Under the pieces are notes generated by a model that worked only from the letters and a program-made list of their open reading frames with translations, was not told the DNA's origin and ran no database searches. This document shows positions 7,589 through 13,360 of a stretch of 37,416 bases of DNA, piece after piece. A program made the translations under genes and the position numbers. This DNA comes from a virus. Position 1 is the stretch's first letter, and every line of letters starts with the position of its first letter. The DNA is taken from positions 1 to 37,416 of the IMG/VR virus record IMGVR_UViG_3300014501_000040. One strand, 5' to 3'.

Positions 7589-9303
7589 TATGGACCTGCT
7601 GGTGCCTGCGGTTGCTGCGGCTGCATTCCAGCCTGTGCCTGTTTAGCCTGCGCGCTCATAAGACCAGCCTGACCCGGCGCAGCCTGGATTTGCTCTTGCC
7701 GCTGCATAGCCTTCTGACGATCCAACTTCTTCTGCTTCATCTTGCGCGGCGAAGCCATCCAGCTTTCCTTCGTGCCGTAGATCGCCGCGGTGCCGGGGAT
7801 CGCGGTATCGAAGTCAAACGCATCGAACAAGGATTGGTCCTGACTGATCGCGAAAGCATCCTTAGCCTGATCGACCGCGCGCCAGAACCCGGCCGCATCA
7901 CCTGCCTGCATCATCCTCGACAACGGCGATGTATAGACTGTCTTGTACTCGCCCTGTGCCTCCCGAAGCCGCGGCGGCATTGGCTCAAGCAAATTCATCT
8001 GCATCAGAAGGTCAAGTTCACGGTCGATCAGTGGGCCAAGATATTCCGATTGCTGCCGGCCGATAGTTGGGGCCAGCAAGATAGCCTTTTCATTGATACG
8101 CTCGATAACCTCCGTCGCGGTCATCTGCGGGCTTTCCGTCATGATCTGAAACAGGGTGACCAGCGCCGCATCGTTAATCAGCTTGGCTTCGTCAGCCATC
8201 ATTTCCTTGCTGATCTGGATTTCTCCGGTCGGCAAGACGTGGACCATCAACTTGCCGTCCGTATTCACCCCGCCGGGATTTATCGCCCCCGGCCGTAACG
8301 AAAAGTCCACAATACCGTCATCAGCAGTAAGTAGCACTGGATCAGCGGCACGATGACCCTGTTTAAGAAAAGTTCGTTTTTCTGCGTTGAGTGTCTTGAG
8401 AGCCGGGAGGACATATGTAGCCCAGGAACGGCCATAGACCTCGCCGGGAGTTTGATCATATCGGGACGCAGCAAGGGGGAAGGTATTGTAGCCGCCTTCC
8501 TGCAAGAGCGTCTTGCCATCGAGCGACACATAGTAAGAAGCCCACCGTTTACCTTTTGCATCGAGCCGCCCTGGTTCAAAATCCTCCCGCGGACAGACCC
8601 GGTGAAGGAACATATAAGTCAATTGGCTGTGGCTATCGAGCGCCGGCTGTAGGCTCGACGGAAACGTGTCGGGCCAACGCTGTTTGGCTTGCGCCGCGTT
8701 CAGGCGGAACAAGCGGTTAAAGCGATAGATAAGCCCTTGATGGTTTTCACCGAGATAGGTTTCCCCCAAGGAAAATGCTTTGTACCGAAGGCCGCGCTCG
8801 CCAGACAATCCGTCAAACTGGTCTGCAAACATAGCGCCGGTTCCGTAGGCACCGAGCGAACGGTAGTTGCAGAAGTTTTGCGCAGCGAAGTTCGCGTTCG
8901 GCGCGTACCTCTGCTTGAATAGGACTTTGGTCGCCTTCTCAAACCAGATTTTTGTGTCACGATCTTTCTGGACATAATCGTTATCCGCCTCCAGCGTATG
9001 CCACTCCATATTGCGTGGCGTGAGCAAGCTATCCATGATCGCGCAAAAGCGTTGCAGCGCCATCATGCCTGTTGCGTCAATCTGGCGGTCTGTCTTCTTC
9101 ACCCCCGGCCAATTGAAGTCACCATAAAAGAACGTATTGCGCGAAGGCGGGTCGATCAGTTCGGCAATTTCCTCCCACATGGACGCGGAAGTAGAGCGCC
9201 AGAGAACGTCTTGCGCAAACTCCTGTAAGCTGTCCGCAACAACCCGTTCCTCGTATTCGGATTGCTTGCGTGTGTTGCCGTAGGGCTGGACTTCCGAAGC
9301 CAT
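7588..9303 (-). CDS. Head-tail connector (portal) protein, T7 gp8-like
   Basis: A 571-residue protein of the bacteriophage head-to-tail connecting protein family (T7 gp8 type). It forms the twelve-subunit ring at the unique vertex through which terminase pumps DNA and to which the tail attaches. Family-typical parts include an N-terminal helical region followed by MWEEIAELIDPPSRNTFF, a YRSLGAYGTGAMFAD stretch (residues about 147-161), a TYMFLHRVCPRED segment, PGEVYGRSWATYVLPALK, and the long helix MTATEVIERINEKAILLAPTIGR. The C-terminus is Gln/Ala/Pro-rich, as in many connectors. The gene follows a 67-residue gene by a one-base TGATG overlap and is probably driven by the promoter at 9530-9558. 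Confidence 0.92.
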   Translation of the reverse strand: MASEVQPYGNTRKQSEYEERVVADSLQEFAQDVLWRSTSASMWEEIAELIDPPSRNTFFYGDFNWPGVKKTDRQIDATGMMALQRFCAIMDSLLTPRNMEWHTLEADNDYVQKDRDTKIWFEKATKVLFKQRYAPNANFAAQNFCNYRSLGAYGTGAMFADQFDGLSGERGLRYKAFSLGETYLGENHQGLIYRFNRLFRLNAAQAKQRWPDTFPSSLQPALDSHSQLTYMFLHRVCPREDFEPGRLDAKGKRWASYYVSLDGKTLLQEGGYNTFPLAASRYDQTPGEVYGRSWATYVLPALKTLNAEKRTFLKQGHRAADPVLLTADDGIVDFSLRPGAINPGGVNTDGKLMVHVLPTGEIQISKEMMADEAKLINDAALVTLFQIMTESPQMTATEVIERINEKAILLAPTIGRQQSEYLGPLIDRELDLLMQMNLLEPMPPRLREAQGEYKTVYTSPLSRMMQAGDAAGFWRAVDQAKDAFAISQDQSLFDAFDFDTAIPGTAAIYGTKESWMASPRKMKQKKLDRQKAMQRQEQIQAAPGQAGLMSAQAKQAQAGMQPQQPQAPAGP

Positions 9304-9506
9304 CAGCTACCTGCCGGGCCAAGCAACGCCGTTGAGGCATAACTGTTCTGTGAAGCCATAGCCGCCTGCGCCTGCTGCGCCTTGATGCGCCGCTGGCGTT
9401 CTTCCTCAGTCTCCTGATCCATGCTCGGAGTACCAGAGTTTCCAATTCCAAGATCGGAACTGGCGAGCGGGTCCAGGGGCGAGTTTTTTGCTGACGTGGC
9501 GGGCAT
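9303..9506 (-). CDS. Small protein preceding the portal gene
   Basis: A 67-residue hydrophilic protein rich in Ala, Ser, Gln and Glu, with a charged helix (MDQETEEERQRRIKAQQAQAAM). An earlier ATG exists at 9512, but the Shine-Dalgarno AAGGA is only two bases from it and eight from the ATG at 9506, so I prefer 9506. It is the first gene after the promoter at 9530-9558 and its stop overlaps the portal start (TGATG). Short proteins of this sort are common upstream of connector genes. Function unknown. Confidence 0.65.
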   Translation of the reverse strand: MPATSAKNSPLDPLASSDLGIGNSGTPSMDQETEEERQRRIKAQQAQAAMASQNSYASTALLGPAGS

Positions 9507-9529
9507 TGGCATGATCCTTGCGCGGGGGC

Positions 9530-9558
9530 ATCTTACCCCTGCGTAGGAATTTAGTCAA
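9530..9558 (-). promoter_or_regulatory. Sigma70-type promoter for the portal operon
   Basis: On the minus strand, TTGACT (9558-9553), 17 bases, then TAAGAT (9535-9530). The spacer holds AAATTCCTACGCAGGGG. It shares ATTCCTACG at the same register with the capsid promoter, and both sit just downstream of a GC hairpin. The predicted start near 9523 is 17 bases before the chosen ATG at 9506. Confidence 0.78.
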
Positions 9559-9623
9559 TGCCTCCCCCAAGCACGGGGGAGGTTAATTGTCATTGGGTTT
9601 GGAATTCCAAACGGTTCCGGCAT
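9555..9623 (-). CDS. 22-codon mini-ORF with a perfect Shine-Dalgarno
   Basis: Directly after the stop of the 35-residue membrane protein lies AGGAGGTGAT (9638-9629), fully complementary to the 3' end of 16S rRNA. It is followed at good spacing by ATG at 9623 and a 22-residue frame, MPEPFGIPNPMTINLPRAWG plus RH. The frame runs through the hairpin at 9561-9582 and ends inside the -35 box of the portal promoter. The signal for translation is strong. The peptide resembles nothing I know, so it may be regulatory: ribosomes on it would melt the hairpin. Confidence 0.4.
   Translation of the reverse strand: MPEPFGIPNPMTINLPRAWGRH
9561..9582 (-). terminator. GC hairpin before the portal promoter
   Basis: CCTCCCCC (9561-9568) and GGGGGAGG (9575-9582) form a perfect 8-bp stem with a 6-base loop. 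It lies after the lysis genes and directly upstream of the promoter at 9530-9558, where a terminator insulating the two transcription units would be expected. On the minus strand no T-run follows; on the plus strand TTAATTGT follows. Intrinsic termination is therefore uncertain. Confidence 0.45.
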
Positions 9624-9637
9624 AGGGCATCACCTCC

Positions 9638-9745
9638 TCACTTCAAGAAAAGAATGAGACCAGCGATAGCCAGCGAGAGCAACGCTATACACGCTACCGC
9701 TTGAGGCGCAGTCAGATAAAGAACCGCGTCGTCAGGACAGGTCAC
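9638..9745 (-). CDS. Tiny membrane protein (35 residues, GTG start)
   Basis: A 35-residue frame starting with GTG at 9745, overlapping the stop of the secreted-protein gene in a GTGA junction. After a short polar N-terminus (VTCPDDAVLYLTAP) comes one hydrophobic span (residues about 14-34, Ala/Leu/Ile-rich) ending in Lys. It closes the lysis region, so a holin-related or lysis-timing role is plausible, but this is inference from size, topology and location. Confidence 0.5.
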   Translation of the reverse strand: MTCPDDAVLYLTAPQAVACIALLSLAIAGLILFLK

Positions 9746-10254
9746 AGTTTCGGCAGCGCCAAGAATGTCGCAATCGCAGCCGGCAGACCAGCCGCCGCAA
9801 CTGGCACCGAAGTTATCGGGTTTGCAATAAGGCCAACGGCCACACCCAACGCAATCAGCGTATTCTGTGCGTCCATCACAAGCGGCGCGCAGGCATTATT
9901 GAGCACTGCCAGAGGGCCATTCGGGGCTTGCAACGAACCAATCATCGCCTTAGCGTCGCGCGCTTTCTGCAATGCCGAGAATGCCCCCGCCGTAGTAGGC
10001 AGCGGATTGGCCACGTTGGTTTTCACGATGGCAAGGACTGCCGTGTAACAGGTGACGGCTGGCGCGTCGGGCGGGGTTTGAGCCTGTGCGTCGGCGAGCG
10101 CGGCGTTCAAGTCAGTCTCCGTGAAGGTCTGCAACAGCAACAGCGGGTTCGCCGTAGCTTGAGCAGTCGTGACCTTAGCCGCGACTTTGGTTTGAGCGTG
10201 GGCCGGAACGCACAGCCAGACTAGACAAACGAGAGCAAAGATAAACTTCTTCAT
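9742..10254 (-). CDS. Secreted/periplasmic protein of the lysis region
   Basis: A 170-residue protein with a clear Sec signal peptide: MKKF, hydrophobic core IFALVCLVWLCVPAHA, and probable cleavage after AHA (residue about 20). The mature part is Ala-rich and helical (TETDLNAALADAQAQ), with two cysteines (in VTCYTA and NNACAP) that could form a disulfide. The last third is hydrophobic (LIALGVAVGLIANP, VPVAAAGLPAAIATFL) and could insert in or lie along a membrane. In a lysis cassette without a recognised Rz/Rz1 pair, a periplasmic membrane-active protein is a candidate to help disrupt the envelope. Family not recognised; export is the secure part of this call. Confidence 0.65.
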   Translation of the reverse strand: MKKFIFALVCLVWLCVPAHAQTKVAAKVTTAQATANPLLLLQTFTETDLNAALADAQAQTPPDAPAVTCYTAVLAIVKTNVANPLPTTAGAFSALQKARDAKAMIGSLQAPNGPLAVLNNACAPLVMDAQNTLIALGVAVGLIANPITSVPVAAAGLPAAIATFLALPKL

Positions 10255-10298
10255 GATACCTTTTCCTTAGCACCACAAATATCAAATGAATAACTCAT
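10251..10298 (-). CDS. Possible 15-codon coupling ORF
   Basis: In the short gap after the holin-like gene, AAGGA precedes an ATG at 10298 and a frame MSYSFDICGAKEKVS whose TGA overlaps the next ATG (ATGA). It may simply deliver ribosomes to the secreted-protein gene. The evidence is only spacing and overlap. Confidence 0.3.
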   Translation of the reverse strand: MSYSFDICGAKEKVS

Positions 10299-10308
10299 AA
10301 CCCATCCT

Positions 10309-10662
10309 TTATTTTGTTGGAAGAACAGAAACAATAGTTGCCCCGCCCCGACCATCAGGAACAACAGCATCCGTTTTAACCGCGGCTTGAATTGCATTCG
10401 CAGCCGTAGCCACTGAAGCAGTTTTAGCCACAATACCATGAGCCTTGGAGAACTTGGCAAGGACCAGTTGCTTGCCACGGTCGTTCCACCACGACCACAC
10501 AAGGCTAACTAGCCCGACCACAATGCCCGAACCAACAGTAACAAACCCTGTTTCATCCGGCCCGGTATGAAGCACACCCAAAGTTATGAGAGCGCCAGCC
10601 AACCATGCCATCACCTTCTTGGCGGCGAAGCTGGAAACCATCTTGATTGTATCAGTATCCAT
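10309..10662 (-). CDS. Holin-like membrane protein
   Basis: A 117-residue protein (start at 10662, with AGGA seven bases upstream; the open frame begins earlier but would overlap the neighbouring gene). It has two membrane segments: AWLAGALITLGVLHTG and FVTVGSGIVVGLVSLVWSWW, separated by a short polar turn. A positively charged segment (NDRGKQLVLAKFSKAHG) and a soluble Ala/Val-rich tail follow. This topology and placement in the lysis cassette fit a class II-type holin, which would open the inner membrane to release the endolysin. It resembles small putative holins of alphaproteobacterial phages. Holin identity is likely but not certain; the adjacent two-span protein is the alternative. Confidence 0.62.
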   Translation of the reverse strand: MDTDTIKMVSSFAAKKVMAWLAGALITLGVLHTGPDETGFVTVGSGIVVGLVSLVWSWWNDRGKQLVLAKFSKAHGIVAKTASVATAANAIQAAVKTDAVVPDGRGGATIVSVLPTK

Positions 10663-10667
10663 GTTCG

Positions 10668-10898
10668 TTATCCTGCTGAAATTGAACCGGGCGGGCACCA
10701 GTGCCAGAAAAAGTGAACGGCCAAGCCGCCCGCGAACAAACCCATGAGAAAAATACTAAGAGGCCACTTCGACCCGATTGTAAAAACCGCCATACTCAGC
10801 GTGTCTTGCCGAGTGGGGTAGCGGAACGCATACCACTCAAAGTAGGCAAAAAATGCAATCGCCCCTAAAGTGCCTAGTATCCAAGGCAAGTCCATCAT
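10668..10898 (-). CDS. Two-span membrane protein of the lysis cassette
   Basis: A 76-residue protein with two hydrophobic segments (LPWILGTLGAIAFFAYFEWYAF and LSIFLMGLFAGGLAVHFFWHW) separated by a basic/polar loop (RYPTRQDTL). The start overlaps the upstream gene stop (ATGA), and the stop lies six bases before the holin-like gene. A second holin or antiholin is plausible. Histidines and tryptophans cluster at the end of the second span. Function is inferred from topology and context. Confidence 0.6.
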   Translation of the reverse strand: MMDLPWILGTLGAIAFFAYFEWYAFRYPTRQDTLSMAVFTIGSKWPLSIFLMGLFAGGLAVHFFWHWCPPGSISAG

Positions 10899-11083
10899 GA
10901 CTGTTGCGCTCGTACACCGGCCGCCGCATCGAGCGCAGCCTTGGCGGCAACAGCAGCGAAAGTCTTTACCTGCTCAGCCGGGATTTCGCTTTGAAAGATA
11001 ACCGGGATGACCGACTTTATATCGGCCTGAACCAAATCGAGAATTGCCGTAGTCGCCGCTGCGTATTCCGCTGGTGTGGTCAT
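10895..11083 (-). CDS. Small helical protein of the lysis cassette
   Basis: A 62-residue Ala-rich helical protein (MTTPAEYAAATTAILDLVQADIKSVIP...AKAALDAAAGVRAQQS) with no membrane segment. ATGA overlaps link it to the hydrolase gene upstream and the membrane protein downstream. Function unknown. Its strict coupling suggests it works with its neighbours. Confidence 0.55.
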   Translation of the reverse strand: MTTPAEYAAATTAILDLVQADIKSVIPVIFQSEIPAEQVKTFAAVAAKAALDAAAGVRAQQS

Positions 11084-11658
11084 GGCGTCACCCCTGGCAC
11101 CGCGAGAACCGCCGCAAGAATTTGCGCCTGAATATCCGGCAGAACCGGAAGCACAACATGCGCTTCCGCACGTTCGAAGTTCTGAAAATTGGTAGTCGTG
11201 TTACCGGGCGCAAGCTGAACGACGCCACCACCGGGATAGACAGGTTGCCGATAATGTAGCCATTGAGCGACATTATCCGGTACGAAGTATTGTCCGGGTG
11301 TTGAGGTTCCAATCGCATAGGGAATAGTTCCTGGAGCATTGGTGCCCCAATCCGTACTGTCGATTGAAACCACCAGCGGCAATGAAAGACCCAACTTTTT
11401 TGCCGCATCAGCCATATAGAACATCATCATGGCCCCGAGCGAGTGCCCGAGAATGATCGGGGTTTGGCCGGCCCCAACTGCCGCCGCCAGGCTCTGCTCG
11501 AACTGGAAAATGAACGGCCGCGGATCGGCCCCGCCAACAGTATTGAAGTGAACGCCCTTTGGCGTGTTCTCGTTAAGAAAGTTTGCAAGGCGCGAGAGCG
11601 GGTTGGCGAACAAGGCTTCGTCAAGGCCATTGCAAGCAAGACAAAAGAACTTACTCAT
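11080..11658 (-). CDS. Alpha/beta-hydrolase (lipase/esterase-like) in the lysis cassette
   Basis: A 192-residue serine hydrolase. The nucleophile elbow GHSLGA (S73) follows a hydrophobic strand TPIIL. A second strand, LPLVVSIDSTDWG, carries the candidate acid (D100 or D103), and AEAHVVLP carries the candidate histidine (H167), in the order expected for an alpha/beta-hydrolase triad. No signal peptide is seen, so export would rely on the holin lesion. ATGA overlaps tie it to the endolysin upstream and the small protein downstream. Mycobacteriophage LysB is a known hydrolase in a lysis cassette, but it acts on a mycolate envelope and is larger. Here I infer an activity on an envelope lipid or ester; the substrate is unknown. 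Confidence 0.72.
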   Translation of the reverse strand: MSKFFCLACNGLDEALFANPLSRLANFLNENTPKGVHFNTVGGADPRPFIFQFEQSLAAAVGAGQTPIILGHSLGAMMMFYMADAAKKLGLSLPLVVSIDSTDWGTNAPGTIPYAIGTSTPGQYFVPDNVAQWLHYRQPVYPGGGVVQLAPGNTTTNFQNFERAEAHVVLPVLPDIQAQILAAVLAVPGVTP

Positions 11659-12236
11659 GCAGTCGCTCCAAAAGTGATAGACGGGTCAGCCACCGCCATA
11701 CACGATAGCAACGCAGCGCATCCGAGTTGATGGTCAATAGCATTCGGATCATAGTTACCATCCGAAACATATTTCCCCGAGTGATACTGGTCAGTGCTCG
11801 CCCACACATAAGGCGACGGCACGCCTCGGCTCGCATAGCCGAGACCGTTGTATTCCTCAAGCAGCGTCAACATACCACCAATCGACCAGTCCTCCCACTT
11901 CGCCGCGAACGGAGCGCAGCTATGGAGCGCGTAAACAGCAGCGTCAACCCAATTCGCAAACGGCCCAATCCCACGCGGAACATGGATCGAAACTTTGTCC
12001 CAAGGGTCACCCTGAGCAAGCCCCGCCGTCCAACTCTGCGAACTCTCGCGCTCATGAATGACCGCAACCACGTACCACGGCACGCCGGTCTGCCCGCTCA
12101 CGTTTTGGTAGAACTGCTTTGCCGCGGGCGCTATAAGGCGTTCAGCTACCGCGTCAAGCGTAGCACTGAGCGACGGGGTAGTGTGCATGACTACCCATCG
12201 TTTTGCATTTGCAACCTTGAGCGCCGCAACGTTCAT
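11655..12236 (-). CDS. Endolysin, lysozyme-family (COG5526-like) muramidase
   Basis: A 193-residue protein resembling the lysozyme-family peptidoglycan hydrolases of alphaproteobacterial phages. It has GVPWYVVAVIHERESSQ with candidate catalytic glutamates E62/E64, then LAQGDPWDK and PFANWVDAAVYAL, then WSIGGMLTLLEEYNGLGYASRGV and SPYVWASTDQYHSGKYVSDG. It would cleave the glycan backbone in the periplasm. No signal peptide is seen, so release probably needs the holin. It is coupled by TAATG to the upstream acidic-protein gene and by ATGA to the hydrolase. A later ATG (12188) is possible, but GAGGA sits upstream of 12236. Confidence 0.85.
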   Translation of the reverse strand: MNVAALKVANAKRWVVMHTTPSLSATLDAVAERLIAPAAKQFYQNVSGQTGVPWYVVAVIHERESSQSWTAGLAQGDPWDKVSIHVPRGIGPFANWVDAAVYALHSCAPFAAKWEDWSIGGMLTLLEEYNGLGYASRGVPSPYVWASTDQYHSGKYVSDGNYDPNAIDHQLGCAALLSCMAVADPSITFGATA

Positions 12237-12526
12237 TAGAACTCGTCCTCATCGTCTTCTTCCTCAACCTCGTCGGCTGGCAATTCCTTTTGCTTCTTCT
12301 TCAGCAGTTCCAGACAGCGTTTCGCCTCAGCGGTGTTTTCCTCGGTCGGGCTTATCTTCGCCGTGATCACGGTTGACTTGGCCAACGCCATGAAGTGCGG
12401 CAGGGTCTCGTGACCCGGCGCACCGTGGCCTTGCTCGATGGGCCTGCCGTCCTTGTCAAACTTCACATCGTCGCCGAAGACGGTTTTCATCCGCTTCAGC
12501 TTCTTCGGACCCATTTTCTTGGCCAT
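12236..12526 (-). CDS. Small basic/acidic-tailed protein
   Basis: A 96-residue protein starting MAKKMGPKKLKRMKTVFGDD, with a strongly basic N-terminus and an acidic C-terminal tail (ADEVEEEDDEDEF). I chose ATG 12526 because GAGGG lies eight bases upstream; an in-frame ATG at 12544 lacks this. A polyacidic tail on a small late protein recalls DNA-mimic or chaperone-like binding regions. No family is recognised. It is coupled to the endolysin by TAATG. Confidence 0.6.
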   Translation of the reverse strand: MAKKMGPKKLKRMKTVFGDDVKFDKDGRPIEQGHGAPGHETLPHFMALAKSTVITAKISPTEENTAEAKRCLELLKKKQKELPADEVEEEDDEDEF

Positions 12527-12537
12527 GAAAGTTCCCT

Positions 12538-12663
12538 CTAGCATTGACCGTTACAAGGCCACAACAGACCACTAAGGCGCGTAAACAGCAACGCAATGTC
12601 GATCACGACAACAAGCACTACCGCGACGAATAATACGAGTTCAACCCCGGACAGGCGGCCCAT
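12538..12663 (-). CDS. Tiny single-span membrane protein (41 residues)
   Basis: A 41-residue frame MGRLSGVELVLFVAVVLVVV..., with one strong membrane span (residues about 7-27) and a short tail ending CNGQC with two cysteines. It overlaps the end of the 57-residue membrane protein gene by 23 bases in another frame, an arrangement used by some nested lysis (spanin) genes. No lipobox is seen in the right place for an o-spanin, so I do not call it one. It probably is an inner-membrane protein. Confidence 0.5.
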   Translation of the reverse strand: MGRLSGVELVLFVAVVLVVVIDIALLFTRLSGLLWPCNGQC

Positions 12664-12814
12664 AGACTTGCCACCCGAGAAGCAGGAGCAGAACCATTGT
12701 CACGAGGCCAGAAAAGCCACCCACGCCGTATTCCCGGCCGAAACCAAACGCAACCGCGCCGGCAAAGATCACCGCAACAATGAAGATGACCCAGAACAAA
12801 AGACCGCGGGTCAT
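12641..12814 (-). CDS. Small two-span membrane protein (57 residues)
   Basis: A 57-residue frame starting at 12814 in an ATGA overlap with the upstream gene and preceded by AGAGGTGAT, an excellent Shine-Dalgarno. Two hydrophobic spans (GLLFWVIFIVAVIFAGAVAF and FSGLVTMVLLLLLGWQV) flank a short loop GFGREYGVGG. This is holin-like topology near the endolysin, so it is an additional holin/antiholin candidate. The coding call is well supported by the coupling and ribosome site; the function is inferred. Confidence 0.62.
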   Translation of the reverse strand: MTRGLLFWVIFIVAVIFAGAVAFGFGREYGVGGFSGLVTMVLLLLLGWQVYGPPVRG

Positions 12815-13314
12815 GCGATCACCTCTTGGTCTGCCGAGACGTTACCGGACGGATATACCGTCCCCGCCTTTGCAACAGGAACATCACCCGGAACCGGAGT
12901 AGGATTTTTGGGGTCGAACGGCTTTGCCGCAACCGCGTCGAACGCGGCTTTATTCGATACATCGACTTGCTTCTTGGCGGCGTCAACGTGCGCTTTCTTC
13001 CGCTCCACGAGAGCGAGCAACGCATTCAACTCGTCTTCCACCGCGGCGAGAACATTTCGCGCCTTGGCAGCGGCTAAAGCCGAAGTGTCCCGAGCCGCTA
13101 CGATCTTGACATTCTCGGCATTCGCAGTCTGAACCTCGACAGTCGCCGCGCCACGCCCGGTCTCGATTGGGTTGCCGTAAGCGTCCTTTACACCATGCGC
13201 GCCGAAGACGAGTTTTTCTGTTGCATTCAGCGGCACCGGAATATACTGACTACCGATACCCGGCGCGGTTGGGGCTACGGGTTTTGCGGGGATTACAGGA
13301 TAAAGGTCAGCCAT
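12811..13314 (-). CDS. Hypothetical late protein with a coiled coil
   Basis: A 167-residue protein: proline-rich N-terminus (MADLYPVIPAKPVAPTAPGI), a beta-like segment with ATEKLVFGAHGVKDAYGNPIE, a helical coiled-coil-like region (LAAVEDELNALLALVERKKAHVDAAKKQ, residues about 90-118), and a Pro/Val-rich tail. No catalytic motif or membrane span. It sits between terL and the membrane-protein cluster. A minor virion or assembly protein is possible; not recognised. Confidence 0.55.
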   Translation of the reverse strand: MADLYPVIPAKPVAPTAPGIGSQYIPVPLNATEKLVFGAHGVKDAYGNPIETGRGAATVEVQTANAENVKIVAARDTSALAAAKARNVLAAVEDELNALLALVERKKAHVDAAKKQVDVSNKAAFDAVAAKPFDPKNPTPVPGDVPVAKAGTVYPSGNVSADQEVIA

Positions 13315-13360
13315 AGTGAAAATCCTTGGGAAAAGCTGGCATCGTCAACGCACCCTACCA

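Noticed and set aside
11080-11658. Naming the hydrolase LysB
   Set aside because: It has the GxSxG motif and position, but it is short and the rest of the phage does not look mycobacterial, so only the fold is claimed.
12538-12814. Calling the nested membrane genes an Rz/Rz1 spanin pair
   Set aside because: The outer frame has two membrane spans and no periplasmic coiled coil, and the inner one has no lipobox.
13315-13360. Promoter with TTGACG in the gap after terL
   Set aside because: The -10 at correct spacing (GGATTT) is poor, so read-through from the terS promoter is more likely.
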